The position numbers were made by a program, and so were the translations under genes. Below, piece by piece: positions 33,786 through 41,983 of a DNA stretch of 47,638 bases. The stretch is from IMG/VR virus record IMGVR_UViG_3300008450_000063, positions 1-47,638 of that record; one strand, 5' to 3'. The notes under the pieces were generated by a model. It saw only the letters and a program-made list of their open reading frames with translations. It did not search any database and was not told where the DNA came from. Origin of the DNA: a virus. How positions within the stretch are numbered: position 1 is the first letter of the stretch; every line of letters begins with the position of its first letter.

Positions 33786-34507
33786 CTAGCTTACTCCCGC
33801 TTGTGCCTTCAACTCCTCGATATGATCCTCCCTAGCCCTTAACGCGCAAGCGTAAATAAAAGACTTCACACGATCAGGGTAAGGCGGAGGCTGTTGTGCT
33901 GCTGGTGTTCCTGAGTGATAGAGCCGGTAGGGATTTTCGCCGCCGTATCTCCAAGCAAGATACAATACGTAAGCCTCCCCACCGGCTCCTATTAGTTTCC
34001 CGCTTCTACAACCGCGTTAGTCTCGTAGCCAGCGAGATCCGTCACGACGTCAGCCAACTGAGTACGCTCGCCGGGAAGCAACCACTTCATAACTACTTCG
34101 TGAGGACGAGGACCCCAACGATCAAGAAGAGCGGTGTCCGTCAACTGCACGGCCTCAGCAAACTCGGGCTTGCCAGTAGCCTCGGCTTCAGTCTGTGAAA
34201 GAAGTCGCTTCTTTACACCCACACAAGCCTCGACAATCACCAGAGACTCCATGAGAGCCGAATCGCGCTCAGGAGCCATCCCACGCTGCTTCTCCATCTT
34301 GGTCTGGCGCTTCTCAGAACGCTTCATGCAGTTCTTTAGCGCCTCGTCCTCAATGGCCTTTACAGTGAAAACCAAACCTAGGCGCTTCACCTCGATGTCT
34401 CGGGTGAAGTCAGCCTCAGGCTCGGAAGTAAGGAAGAAATCGAGGGTGGACTTGCCAGACATGTCCACGGCCTCACCCTCGTAATCCTCCATCACGTCAT
34501 CCATCAT
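33786..34507 (-). CDS. Tail assembly chaperone long form by -1 frameshift
   Basis: If ribosomes slip -1 at GGGAAAC (34001-33995), the first chaperone frame continues past its TAA (33994-33992) into an open frame ending at TAG 33788-33786, giving about 240 aa. The extension of about 70 residues (LIGAGGEAYVLYLAWRYGG... to the end AQAGVS) has no usable start codon of its own near the junction. It occupies the classic second-chaperone slot before the tape measure gene, so it should be read as the G-GT style fusion that guides tape measure assembly. Confidence 0.85.
33992..34507 (-). CDS. Tail assembly chaperone, short form (XkdN-like)
   Basis: 171 aa, tandem ATG at 34507/34504 with AAGGCGAG upstream. 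DIEVKRLGLVFTVKAIEDEALK resembles the XkdN-like chaperone family, and the remainder is helical and charged, ending VVEAGN. Position between the tube and tape measure genes is diagnostic. It binds the tape measure protein during tail assembly. The frame-0 stop comes immediately after the slippery heptamer. Confidence 0.88.
   Translation of the reverse strand: MMDDVMEDYEGEAVDMSGKSTLDFFLTSEPEADFTRDIEVKRLGLVFTVKAIEDEALKNCMKRSEKRQTKMEKQRGMAPERDSALMESLVIVEACVGVKKRLLSQTEAEATGKPEFAEAVQLTDTALLDRWGPRPHEVVMKWLLPGERTQLADVVTDLAGYETNAVVEAGN
33995..34001 (-). promoter_or_regulatory. Programmed -1 frameshift slippery site GGGAAAC
   Basis: Reads G GGA AAC in frame 0, a perfect X XXY YYZ heptamer, followed directly by TAA TAG in frame 0. 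The -1 frame stays open for about 70 codons. Double stop codons directly after the slip site favour a pause. Confidence 0.9.
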
Positions 34508-34534
34508 AAAAACTCGCCTTTCGTACTATTGTTG

Positions 34535-35065
34535 CTAAGTGGTAGAAACCGGCTCGTCGCCGTCCTGATAAATCCACGTAGACTGCTGAACGTCCTCCCA
34601 CTCCCACGTGAACTGCAACTCAGTCTGACGCATTTCGCCTAGGGAGAATCCGATCGGCAAAGTCCAGAACTCGCAGTTCTGAAGGACGATCTCTTCCTTT
34701 CCCCACGCATCTGGATCGTCTAGGGTGACGATCATGCGAAAACGAGGAAACCACAACGAATTGTCCGTGTCACGCGCTACGCGACGAGCCTCTAGAGTCT
34801 TGTTAGCATTTGTGAGAAATTCCTTCTCCAAACGAGAATCCACCTTGTCAAACTGAAGTGAACCCTCACGGGTAACACGCCCGCGCTTGTTGTAAGTCTG
34901 AACAGAACCAGCCGGGTTTACCGGCTTGCGCTCTACCGTAATGGTACCGCTGACGTTTACCACGTCACCGAACCACTTGATAGTCTCTTTCGAGTCGCCA
35001 ACCCAGACTTCGCCGTACATTCCGTCAATACGCTTCTCGGCGGAAATGATTGACTTCTCTGCCAT
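34535..35065 (-). CDS. Tail tube protein (XkdM-like)
   Basis: 176 aa, ATG 35065. KRIDGMYGEVWVGDSKET, VNVSGTITVERKPVNPAGS and TREGSLQFDKVDSRLEKEF are typical of XkdM-type tube proteins of contractile tails. The end carries FSLGEMRQTELQFTWEWED. It forms stacked hexamers inside the sheath. It lies directly after the sheath gene with a 34-base gap holding AAGGTGG. Confidence 0.9.
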   Translation of the reverse strand: MAEKSIISAEKRIDGMYGEVWVGDSKETIKWFGDVVNVSGTITVERKPVNPAGSVQTYNKRGRVTREGSLQFDKVDSRLEKEFLTNANKTLEARRVARDTDNSLWFPRFRMIVTLDDPDAWGKEEIVLQNCEFWTLPIGFSLGEMRQTELQFTWEWEDVQQSTWIYQDGDEPVSTT

Positions 35066-35099
35066 TTAGACTATACCACCTTTCCTAGTCGAATCATTC

Positions 35100-36539
35100 C
35101 TACGCAAGAACGATCGTGTTGAAGATACGCTCAATGGACTTCACGGTAGAAATACCGTACTTCAAGTGAAGTGAGTTTCCGGTGTTGTCCTGCTCGGGGT
35201 CAAGGACCACCGTCCACCCATCGCGAATCACTCCACCCTCTTCAAGATCGCGCAAGTAACTAGACACGCCCGAAAGAATGACCGTCTGGACAACTGGAAT
35301 GTTAACGTTATCGCCACCCAGCCAGCCATTGTTAGCCGCAAGCGAAAGATCGTTCTCGATCTGGTGGTGCGTGCGCACCGACTTGATCTTGCCGAACTCG
35401 GCGCGAGGCTTGGTCGGGGTGTTGGCAACGTACGTGGTCATGTCCTGATGAATGCGAGGACTCACAGAGTCCGACACAAACATCACAACACCAGCCGCGT
35501 AAGCCGTGGCGATGTCGTCGTTGGTCGGCACAACCTTCAGAGTCACATCAGTTACACGCTGCTGTGTGATTGAGCGAGTCACACCAGCATCCGCAATGAT
35601 GCCAGCCAGACGCGGAGCAAAAGCAGCAGTTGAAATCGTGTTTCCATCTGCATCTAGAAGGTCCGTGTAGCCAAGAGTCACAACGTTCTCGTTGGCTGCA
35701 CCAGAAGCCCGCGTTACCGCATTGGCAAGAGTCTCACCAGCAGTACCACCGATAACCAGCATAAAACGCTGACCAAGAGTGTTGCGAGAAACCGTCCACG
35801 TAACTAGAGCGCTACGAATGGTTCCGTCGGTAAGGCTAGCAGGAGCCAAGACGTTGAAAGTCTGCGACTCAGCAGCAGACTGAAACGCTGTCCAGTCAGC
35901 CTGAAGCAGAGAAATTCCAGAATCACCAGTAGTGGCCGTGTTGAAAGCCACACTCGAAACGTTGGCAACGTCAGTAGCAGCACCAGCAGTAATCGTGAAG
36001 TACAGAGACGAAATGCTCGACACCCACGCAGCAGGCGAACTGGCCGAGAGGTTAGAGTGGCGCTCAATCTCAACACCACTCTCTAGAAGGATAAGATCCT
36101 TCTTGGTGTTGTCGACCGGGTTAGCCTGAACCGTAATCGTCCAGTTGTTGGCACGTGCGCCCTTGTACTTAGCAGTAAGAGTTGCGAACGTGGTCGTCGA
36201 CGCACCGTTCTGCAACACTCTACTTGCGGCAGCGCCACTTGAACCAACCATGCGGTAGCAAAGCACGCGAGCCGCGCCGGGACGCGCCCCCAGACCCTTC
36301 AACGCACCGATCACAGCAGCACGTCCAGTGCCGTTGGTCGAAGTTGAGAACAGGCTGTCGTACTGGGCAGCACTAGTTACTGAAACAAAAGTCTTCTCGG
36401 GTCCCCAATCAGCAGTGAACGGCACCAAAACGGTTCCGTTGCTACCACCATTGACTACAGCCCTAGCAACCGCCTCAAAATTGACGTAAAAGCCGGGGGC
36501 CGTGGGGAGAGAGGTCGACGTAAACGAACCGCCAGCCAT
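35100..36539 (-). CDS. Tail sheath protein (XkdK-like)
   Basis: 479 aa, ATG 36539. Sheath signatures: N-terminal APGFYVNFEAVARAVV and GTVLVPFTADWGPEKTFVSV, KYKGARANNWTITV in the variable domain, and a C-terminal region with THHQIENDLSLAANNGWLGG and the final KSIERIFNTIVLA strand that threads to neighbouring subunits. Defines the particle as a contractile-tailed phage. Overlaps nothing but abuts the 76-aa gene. Confidence 0.95.
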   Translation of the reverse strand: MAGGSFTSTSLPTAPGFYVNFEAVARAVVNGGSNGTVLVPFTADWGPEKTFVSVTSAAQYDSLFSTSTNGTGRAAVIGALKGLGARPGAARVLCYRMVGSSGAAASRVLQNGASTTTFATLTAKYKGARANNWTITVQANPVDNTKKDLILLESGVEIERHSNLSASSPAAWVSSISSLYFTITAGAATDVANVSSVAFNTATTGDSGISLLQADWTAFQSAAESQTFNVLAPASLTDGTIRSALVTWTVSRNTLGQRFMLVIGGTAGETLANAVTRASGAANENVVTLGYTDLLDADGNTISTAAFAPRLAGIIADAGVTRSITQQRVTDVTLKVVPTNDDIATAYAAGVVMFVSDSVSPRIHQDMTTYVANTPTKPRAEFGKIKSVRTHHQIENDLSLAANNGWLGGDNVNIPVVQTVILSGVSSYLRDLEEGGVIRDGWTVVLDPEQDNTGNSLHLKYGISTVKSIERIFNTIVLA

Positions 36540-36770
36540 TTAGCCCTCCACTTCCATCTTGTGCTTAGCAAAAGTGTCGACGAGGCCAGTAACCTGCTCC
36601 GTCGATAACTGCTCATCCTCAGGGAAATCCATAAGGACATGCTCGATTAGCCACTGGGGCTGACCGTGCATAGCCGCAGCGTGGAGGATATGCTCAGACT
36701 TAGGCCAAGTGCCCACGCTCGGCTTAGGCTCTGCTGCCTTCTCAGGCTCTTCTGGGCTAGCCTTAGCCAT
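36540..36770 (-). CDS. Hypothetical 76-aa protein before the sheath
   Basis: ATG 36770. A Pro/Glu/Lys-rich N-terminus (PEEPEKAAEPKPS) is followed by a helical region (HILHAAAMHGQPQWLIEHVL, TEQVTGLVDTFAKHK). The length and place, two bases after the tail completion gene and directly before the sheath, are like small head-tail joining or sheath-associated proteins. Function unknown. Confidence 0.7.
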   Translation of the reverse strand: MAKASPEEPEKAAEPKPSVGTWPKSEHILHAAAMHGQPQWLIEHVLMDFPEDEQLSTEQVTGLVDTFAKHKMEVEG

Positions 36771-36772
36771 AT

Positions 36773-37279
36773 CTAAATTACTCCAATCTCTACAGAGTCA
36801 ATGACTGTAGCGTTCGTTACATTACCGTAAGAGCGCTTACCTTCAGCGGACAAGTTGCACATCACATTGTACAAGTCTTGGTCATCCAAATCGGGAATTA
36901 ACTGACAAGTGGCCTCTTGGATCCTTAAATGATCCTCAGTAGCAACTGGTGATTTAACATCGGAATAATCCCAAACAGGAATCCGATTGTATTTCCAAGC
37001 CAATGAAGACAACTTGTCCAGAGCATCCTGCGCATCGCTGAAATCGCTGGCGTAGTACGCAATCACGAAATCAATGACTGGGTACGCTACATACGTATTA
37101 TGACGTTGCGTAGAATGACTTACCATAGTAACAAGCATGAACGGACGCGCTTCAAACACACCCTCTACAAACCTACGCCGAATTTCTGTGTCAGGGAACA
37201 TCCCTGCAAGAAAACGCTGCAACGAGTAGTGTTCTGAAGAAGCACTAACATCGTCAAAGCCTGACGAGGAAGTAGTCAT
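36773..37279 (-). CDS. Tail completion / terminator-like protein
   Basis: 168 aa, ATG 37279. The sequence (RRFVEGVFEARPFMLVTMVS, TYVAYPVIDFVIAYYASDF, DLYNVMCNLSAEGKRSYG) has no catalytic motif. Its order, after the gp10-like protein and before the sheath, is that of tail terminator or completion proteins. There is no ribosome site; a TGCTATCAT element 8 bases upstream could make a near-leaderless transcript. Confidence 0.55.
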   Translation of the reverse strand: MTTSSSGFDDVSASSEHYSLQRFLAGMFPDTEIRRRFVEGVFEARPFMLVTMVSHSTQRHNTYVAYPVIDFVIAYYASDFSDAQDALDKLSSLAWKYNRIPVWDYSDVKSPVATEDHLRIQEATCQLIPDLDDQDLYNVMCNLSAEGKRSYGNVTNATVIDSVEIGVI

Positions 37280-37287
37280 TGGGTTTT

Positions 37288-37296
37288 ATGATAGCA
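37288..37296 (-). promoter_or_regulatory. Possible extended -10 upstream of tail completion gene
   Basis: TGCTATCAT on the minus strand, in the 33-base gap before ATG 37279. No -35 match. A start 7-8 bases on would leave almost no leader, and no Shine-Dalgarno exists. Weak compared with the terS promoter. Confidence 0.3.
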
Positions 37297-37312
37297 GAAC
37301 TACCGGACAATT

Positions 37313-37816
37313 CTACCCGGTTTGCGCCCACTTCTGCATATGAACGGAACCTATGCGCCCGACCTTGGGACGAATAGTGGCAACACCTCTTGTGAACATC
37401 AAGACAGGCTTGGTGCCGGGGTGTTCTACTTGCTTGGAGCCTTCCTGATCACCCTTTAAGTAGTAGACCAACGAAGACCCCGGCTTGGCGTTGATAATGT
37501 GGGGCGACGTGCCATACTCGACATATGGGGCATACGACTTGTTGGTGCTGACTGTCCACATATAAGAAGAGCCAGCCCACTTCCCTTTTCGATCTTTGTC
37601 GATAGACTTGATCAAATTGCTAGTTCGAACAGGCGCAGCAAACGGGGCACCAAATGGCACCCACTTTACACCATGCGGCGTACGCCTCCGAATTTCATCT
37701 TTCAGCGCTTGCGCAATATCGCTTGCAATATCTGGAATGACGTCTTTGTGGAGTTGGTCTTTTTTGTGGTCTAGAAATTCGTGGGGCTTACGATTACGCT
37801 CCCAGCGAACGCCCAT
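37313..37816 (-). CDS. HK97 gp10-like neck/tail protein
   Basis: 167 aa from ATG 37816, which overlaps the upstream stop (TGATG). DIASDIAQALKDEIRRRTPHG, then YAPYVEYGTSPHIINAKPG and HPGTKPVLMF match the HK97 gp10-like family of head-tail connection proteins. It follows the adaptor gene as expected in this module. Confidence 0.8.
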   Translation of the reverse strand: MGVRWERNRKPHEFLDHKKDQLHKDVIPDIASDIAQALKDEIRRRTPHGVKWVPFGAPFAAPVRTSNLIKSIDKDRKGKWAGSSYMWTVSTNKSYAPYVEYGTSPHIINAKPGSSLVYYLKGDQEGSKQVEHPGTKPVLMFTRGVATIRPKVGRIGSVHMQKWAQTG

Positions 37817-38175
37817 CACATATCCACAATCTGGACGACCGTAGCCGTCTTCCCAATAATAGAACGCTTTCGCCTGAGCAACTGCGGCTGGTTTTCAACG
37901 ATCCACACCGTTGTGCCAAGTTCCTGCGATTCAATCTCGAGTCGATCATTAAGATCGAGATCGAAGTCTTTAGGCAAGAGAATCTCAGCCGTGATGCGAT
38001 TCTTGACTGCCTCGCTGGCTGAACGGTTCTCATTTGAATCAGGAGGATTCAACCTGCACTTGCCCCACTCACCATACTGGACCACCTGCTCCGACTCACC
38101 AAGATCCGGATTGCGGTATCCAACCAGTCGGTGGACACGACGAGCGCGATCGACAAGTGCAGACTGAAACGACAT
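37816..38175 (-). CDS. Head-closure/stopper-like protein
   Basis: 119 aa, ATG 38175. Beta-rich: DLDLNDRLEIESQELGTTVW and IGKTATVVQIVDM suggest the small beta-barrel of head-closure proteins that follow the adaptor (gp16/DUF3599-type). It overlaps the gp10-like gene. The family assignment rests on size, fold impression and order, not on a decisive motif. Confidence 0.6.
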   Translation of the reverse strand: MSFQSALVDRARRVHRLVGYRNPDLGESEQVVQYGEWGKCRLNPPDSNENRSASEAVKNRITAEILLPKDFDLDLNDRLEIESQELGTTVWIVENQPQLLRRKRSIIGKTATVVQIVDM

Positions 38176-38703
38176 CTAGAACCACCAACCCCCGGCGCGA
38201 ATGTAGATGTTGTCTGTAGGAGCGAACCAATCGGCTTCCTGCACGTACTCCATGGGCACCGGCTCTCCGGCGAGGGCACGCACTTCGCGCTTACGCTCGT
38301 CGGTCATCAAGTACCACAACTTACGCGCAATCTCAGGAGAAGAATTGGCCATGCGAACGAAAAGAGGGTTGCGATCCTTCAGCGACGGCTTGTTCTCTGA
38401 GTAGCCAGACACGCTGAAAGACTGGTACGTGTCGTCGTATTCTGACTCCATCACATCTTCGCGGCGCTTAACGAAGCGCTGCTCCATGAGCATCTGCCAC
38501 ACTTCTGTGACACAATCAGCGGCAAGAGACTCATCATCCAACTGGTCGAAATACGTCTTTTCACGCCCAGTCTCGATTGCAATCTCTGCAATGGTGGCCT
38601 TGGACCACGCATCGTAGCGCTGGAGTGAAACAGACTGGTTAGACCAGTCGAAATTTGATATTGCTGTAAGATACGTACGGTTGGGCCAAGTGTATAGCGC
38701 CAC
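38176..38703 (-). CDS. Head-tail adaptor-like protein
   Basis: 175 aa, GTG start at 38703 supported by AAGGTGG. Mostly helical (SKATIAEIAIETGREKTYF, VTEVWQMLMEQRFVKRRED), aromatic ends (WPNRTYLTA and AGGWWF). It is first in the connector group after the capsid operon terminator, where the adaptor that binds the portal is usually found. No diagnostic motif. Confidence 0.5.
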   Translation of the reverse strand: MALYTWPNRTYLTAISNFDWSNQSVSLQRYDAWSKATIAEIAIETGREKTYFDQLDDESLAADCVTEVWQMLMEQRFVKRREDVMESEYDDTYQSFSVSGYSENKPSLKDRNPLFVRMANSSPEIARKLWYLMTDERKREVRALAGEPVPMEYVQEADWFAPTDNIYIRAGGWWF

Positions 38704-38724
38704 TAATCCACCTTAAATAGCATT

Positions 38725-38761
38725 GGGGCCGATGTCGAATTTAATCATCAACACCGGCCCC
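38725..38761 (-). terminator. Stem-loop terminator after the capsid operon
   Basis: Minus-strand GGGGCCGGTGT pairs with ACATCGGCCCC (11 bp with one G-U), loop of 15 bases, then AAUGCUAUUUAAGG. It lies between the acidic 170-aa gene and the adaptor gene, insulating the highly expressed capsid genes. The tail is only moderately U-rich, so read-through is likely. Confidence 0.75.
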
Positions 38762-38784
38762 ATTACTTTGGTCCTAAAGAAGTG

Positions 38785-39297
38785 CTAAGCCTGAATCTTC
38801 TTAGCGTGCTTCTCCGCATCACGGGTAACAATGATAAGGAAAACCTCATCACTGGCCAACTGACCGAACTCGTCTGGGACACCGCCACGGACAGAGTACG
38901 ACAGCACTTCCTTGGGGTCGACATCAAACGCCTTGGCAGCACTCTCGCGAGTGTAATTCTGCATCAGGGTTACGTTGATCTGGTGCTGCGAAGAAATGTC
39001 GGCGGCAGTGAGCGTAGTGCCCATGTCGTCTACAATTTCCTTCGTGTCACCGATCCCCAGAAGATCCTTGAGCCGACCCACTAGACTCGGGTCCTTCTCG
39101 AGCGCGTCCACAATTGCAGCCTCGCTCTCAGAAGGCTCGTCACCCTTGTCGGAAGGAGCCGCAATAGTAGCGTCCCGCTCCGCCTTTAGTTCCTCGTTGG
39201 CAGCGATGGCCTCGGGGGTCGGCTCGTCAGCGACGACCTCGACCTCCTCAACCTCATCAACCTTCTTGGAACGGCTAGTGCCCTTGGAAGTAGCCAT
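38785..39297 (-). CDS. Acidic hypothetical protein after the major capsid gene
   Basis: 170 aa, ATG 39297, three bases after the capsid gene. Residues 1-70 are low-complexity, with acidic runs (DEVEEVEVVADEP); the C-terminal 100 residues are ordered (LVGRLKDLLGIGDTKEIVDD, PKEVLSYSVRGGVPDEFGQL). No family recognised. Its place before the terminator suggests a virion or head-completion component. Confidence 0.65.
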   Translation of the reverse strand: MATSKGTSRSKKVDEVEEVEVVADEPTPEAIAANEELKAERDATIAAPSDKGDEPSESEAAIVDALEKDPSLVGRLKDLLGIGDTKEIVDDMGTTLTAADISSQHQINVTLMQNYTRESAAKAFDVDPKEVLSYSVRGGVPDEFGQLASDEVFLIIVTRDAEKHAKKIQA

Positions 39298-39300
39298 ATG

Positions 39301-40302
39301 TTACGCCACCACCGACTTAACGCCACCACGCCACTCGCCAGCAGCAGTGGCGAAGTCGTAGCGGGTCTTGTACTCGATCTTGTCGAAGTGGAACGAGTAG
39401 GGGTCGTTACCACCCAACTGAAGCCGCATGCCGGGGTCCTTCAGCATGATGTCCGGCTCCTGCTTCCCGTTGAGGAAGCCGACCGTCACAAGAGCAGTCT
39501 CCTGATTCGGGTCAGTGATCACGTACCAGTCGTTGGCGTCCGTGAGGTACGGGTCCGTCACGGGACGGAGGGCCGAACGCATCACGTTCAACTCGGTGCG
39601 ACCGTAGAGCGGAGTAGCCTCGTCAGCCGAACCCGCACGCGGGATCATGGTGCCGTTGAGGATACGCTGAATGGTGAACTCCAACTCGATGGGACCAAGG
39701 AACTTGGTCGCCTTCAGGTCAATACGGAGGCCATTCTGGTCCGTCTGCAGACGCAACTTGTTGATGGCCGAAGGCAGGTTGCCCTCAGTCAGTGCAACGT
39801 TGAGAAGGTTGTTGTGGTTAGCGTGGAACAGCGCCGTGCCGTCGTAGGCAGTGGCGTTGGCAGCAATAACCGACGTGACCTTCTTAGCAAGCGTACGACG
39901 CGAAGCGCGACCCAGACGGGCCGGAATGTCGTTGATCTGGTTGAGCATGTCATTGATGATGACACGACGACCAATTGAGAACGAACGACCGAAGGTCTGC
40001 AACTGAATCTTCGGGCCGGTGTACTCCGACATCTTCGCGTCCGTGTACTCGCCGTCCTCAGGGACGAGGAGTAGGTCGGGGAGTTCACCCAGACCGACGC
40101 TGGTCATCTCACGGAAGTCAGGCACGTTCTGGACGTAAGCGTACTCACGCCAAGCCGGGTCCACTTCCTTGAACGCCATTAGAAAACGGCGACGAATCTT
40201 ATCCTGCAGGTAAGTTGGGAAGTCAGACGTGGTGCCTGCCTCCTGCAACTCCTCTAGATATCCCTCGTAGAGGAGGACCTGCTTACCGACGTTACCATAC
40301 AT
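39301..40302 (-). CDS. Major capsid protein (Mu gpT-like)
   Basis: 333 aa, ATG 40302 (AAGGAG 12 bases upstream). GRSFSIGRRVIINDMLNQIN, then YDGTALFHANHNNLL, a hallmark of Mu gpT-like heads, and the C-terminal EPDIMLKDPGMRLQLGGNDP. HK97-fold shells of this type are processed by a protease/scaffold, which is encoded two genes upstream. It lies between decoration protein and terminator. Confidence 0.9.
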   Translation of the reverse strand: MYGNVGKQVLLYEGYLEELQEAGTTSDFPTYLQDKIRRRFLMAFKEVDPAWREYAYVQNVPDFREMTSVGLGELPDLLLVPEDGEYTDAKMSEYTGPKIQLQTFGRSFSIGRRVIINDMLNQINDIPARLGRASRRTLAKKVTSVIAANATAYDGTALFHANHNNLLNVALTEGNLPSAINKLRLQTDQNGLRIDLKATKFLGPIELEFTIQRILNGTMIPRAGSADEATPLYGRTELNVMRSALRPVTDPYLTDANDWYVITDPNQETALVTVGFLNGKQEPDIMLKDPGMRLQLGGNDPYSFHFDKIEYKTRYDFATAAGEWRGGVKSVVA

Positions 40303-40331
40303 CTTGGTAAATGTCTCCTTGTACGAAGGGA

Positions 40332-40694
40332 CTAAGCGGTGACGCCCTGCGGCTGCAGAGCAATCAGGGTCTTGCCGGTGGGGGTGCCATAGTTGGAACC
40401 ACCCTCAGCCTCAACAACCTTGGCAAACAGACGCTTGCCGGTACCACCCGAGAGCGAAAGAGCGCTGGTGGCAACGGTGACGTAAACATAGTCGCCCTTG
40501 GCCTCTGCACCGATCTTGTCGATCTCGTACTTAATGCCGGGACGGCAGTCTAGTGCGTAAACAGCACCAGAGGCAGCGTCGGTGGTGGCAACGCCAACCC
40601 AACCCTCCTCAACGACGACCGAACCGCTAGTGCGGGCAGCGGCGGCGGTAACGTGGACTACCCCCGCTGAACCCTCACGAAGATTTAGAGCCAT
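40332..40694 (-). CDS. Capsid decoration protein, DUF2190-like
   Basis: 120 aa, ATG 40694. EGWVGVATTDAASGAVYALDC and GDYVYVTVATSALSLSGGTG, ending in LIALQPQ, resemble the DUF2190 family of small beta-rich capsid-associated proteins. Lies between protease/scaffold and major capsid protein, the normal place. It would stabilise the expanded shell. Confidence 0.75.
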   Translation of the reverse strand: MALNLREGSAGVVHVTAAAARTSGSVVVEEGWVGVATTDAASGAVYALDCRPGIKYEIDKIGAEAKGDYVYVTVATSALSLSGGTGKRLFAKVVEAEGGSNYGTPTGKTLIALQPQGVTA

Positions 40695-40724
40695 GTTGGT
40701 TCTATCTCCTAACTATCGGGGTGA

Positions 40725-41858
40725 TTACTCGCCGTCGCTGTCAGTCTCAGACTCAACAAGAGTCTCTAGACCTAGGCGACCGTCGATCACGGAGTTGACA
40801 CCTGAGCGACCCCGCGAGGCCTCCTGCATGTCAACCGGCATTGAGGAACCAAGACCCTCAATGACGCGAACGCCACCAAGTGCCTCCTGAATCTCCGAAC
40901 GACGCTCCTCAATGGCGTCAGTCAGAGCCTCCGTTAGAAGGTCGATCGAGTCGAAGTGACGACCGTCGAACTCCTTGCGGATAGCCTCACGCGACTTGGC
41001 CGGAAGGTCCGAGGCAGCCTCAGTAAGGCTCTCGATGGTCTTCTGGCTGTCAGCCTCGTGCTTGTACTGGTCGATGGCGGCGGTGGCGATCTCTCGCGCC
41101 CGCTCCTCCACCATGTCCTTGATGGCCGCTTCGGTGAACTGAGCAACCTCAGGGGCGTCAGTCTCATCAGCATCAACATCTGAGGAGACAGAGGCCTCTT
41201 CCATTGTCTCAGTTACAGGCTCCGCGTCGTGCTGAGTGCGGAACTCGTTGAGCGGCCCTTCAAGGATATCCTTCACTAAGTCAGGGCGAGCCTCAACCAA
41301 CTGCTCGACCGTCATCTCCTCTAGCATGTTAATGCGTTCCTCCAAATGAGCCTCGAGAAGGGCATCCACTTTACCGCCAGCACCACCAACTACAACCCAA
41401 TCAACAGAAGTCGCCTTTTCGATAGACTCGACAAAGCGGGCCTGTTTCCCGTCGATCAACTTAGGTGTGGCGCGGCCAGCGGCATTGATTGACGCCTCGA
41501 CCAGTTCAGGGTCAGAGGCAACCATTTCATAAAACCACGGGACCAACTTTGCACGACCTTTTAGAGTCTTAGACTCTTCGTCGTACCAAGTTTCCTTGAC
41601 ACGTCCAACAAGGTCGCGGACCGAACGAGGCAGACCACCCAGCATTCGGCGCTGTGACTCGGACAGGTGGTCAACGAACATCTTCACATTCGCAAACGTC
41701 TGCCGATCAGCCGCTTCGCGCAAAGCGCTAGGCGGATAATAATGGTTGTGGGCTTTGTTGCCCCAACCAGACTTGATGATTGTAAGAATTACTTCGCGCT
41801 TTGGGGAACCCTCTTCCGAGGCCTCCATCAAAACATCGCTAGTTATATCCTGTTTCAT
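40725..41858 (-). CDS. Capsid maturation protease fused to scaffold
   Basis: 377 aa from ATG 41858. Residues 20-165 resemble phage prohead proteases: ILTIIKSGWGNKAHNHYYPP, a histidine in KMFVDH (about residue 64) and a serine in LVEASINAAG (about 123). The rest (190-345) is acidic, helical and coiled-coil-like, as in scaffolds. It would build the prohead, cleave itself and the shell, and leave. No ribosome site is seen; a 10-codon ORF ends at the overlapping TGATG. Confidence 0.72.
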   Translation of the reverse strand: MKQDITSDVLMEASEEGSPKREVILTIIKSGWGNKAHNHYYPPSALREAADRQTFANVKMFVDHLSESQRRMLGGLPRSVRDLVGRVKETWYDEESKTLKGRAKLVPWFYEMVASDPELVEASINAAGRATPKLIDGKQARFVESIEKATSVDWVVVGGAGGKVDALLEAHLEERINMLEEMTVEQLVEARPDLVKDILEGPLNEFRTQHDAEPVTETMEEASVSSDVDADETDAPEVAQFTEAAIKDMVEERAREIATAAIDQYKHEADSQKTIESLTEAASDLPAKSREAIRKEFDGRHFDSIDLLTEALTDAIEERRSEIQEALGGVRVIEGLGSSMPVDMQEASRGRSGVNSVIDGRLGLETLVESETDSDGE

Positions 41859-41910
41859 CACTTGAAAAGTAAAGCAACCATGTCGGACATTTCCAAGTCA
41901 AATACCGTGA

Positions 41911-41945
41911 TATAAAGAAGCCCGGAAGTCTTTCGACGACCGGGC
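41911..41945 (-). terminator. Rho-independent terminator after ribonucleotide reductase
   Basis: GCCCGG pairs with CCGGGC around an internal GUC-GAAA-GAC hairpin with a stable GAAA tetraloop, followed by UUCUUUAUA. Positioned between the reductase stop and the capsid protease gene, it separates the two units. Confidence 0.85.
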
Positions 41946-41983
41946 CTCTGAATTAAATACTATAAAACTGTCAACTACCAGTC

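Noticed and set aside
41962-41976. TTGACA-like box on the minus strand between reductase stop and terminator
   Set aside because: No -10 at the right spacing, and any transcript would run straight into the terminator at 41911-41945.
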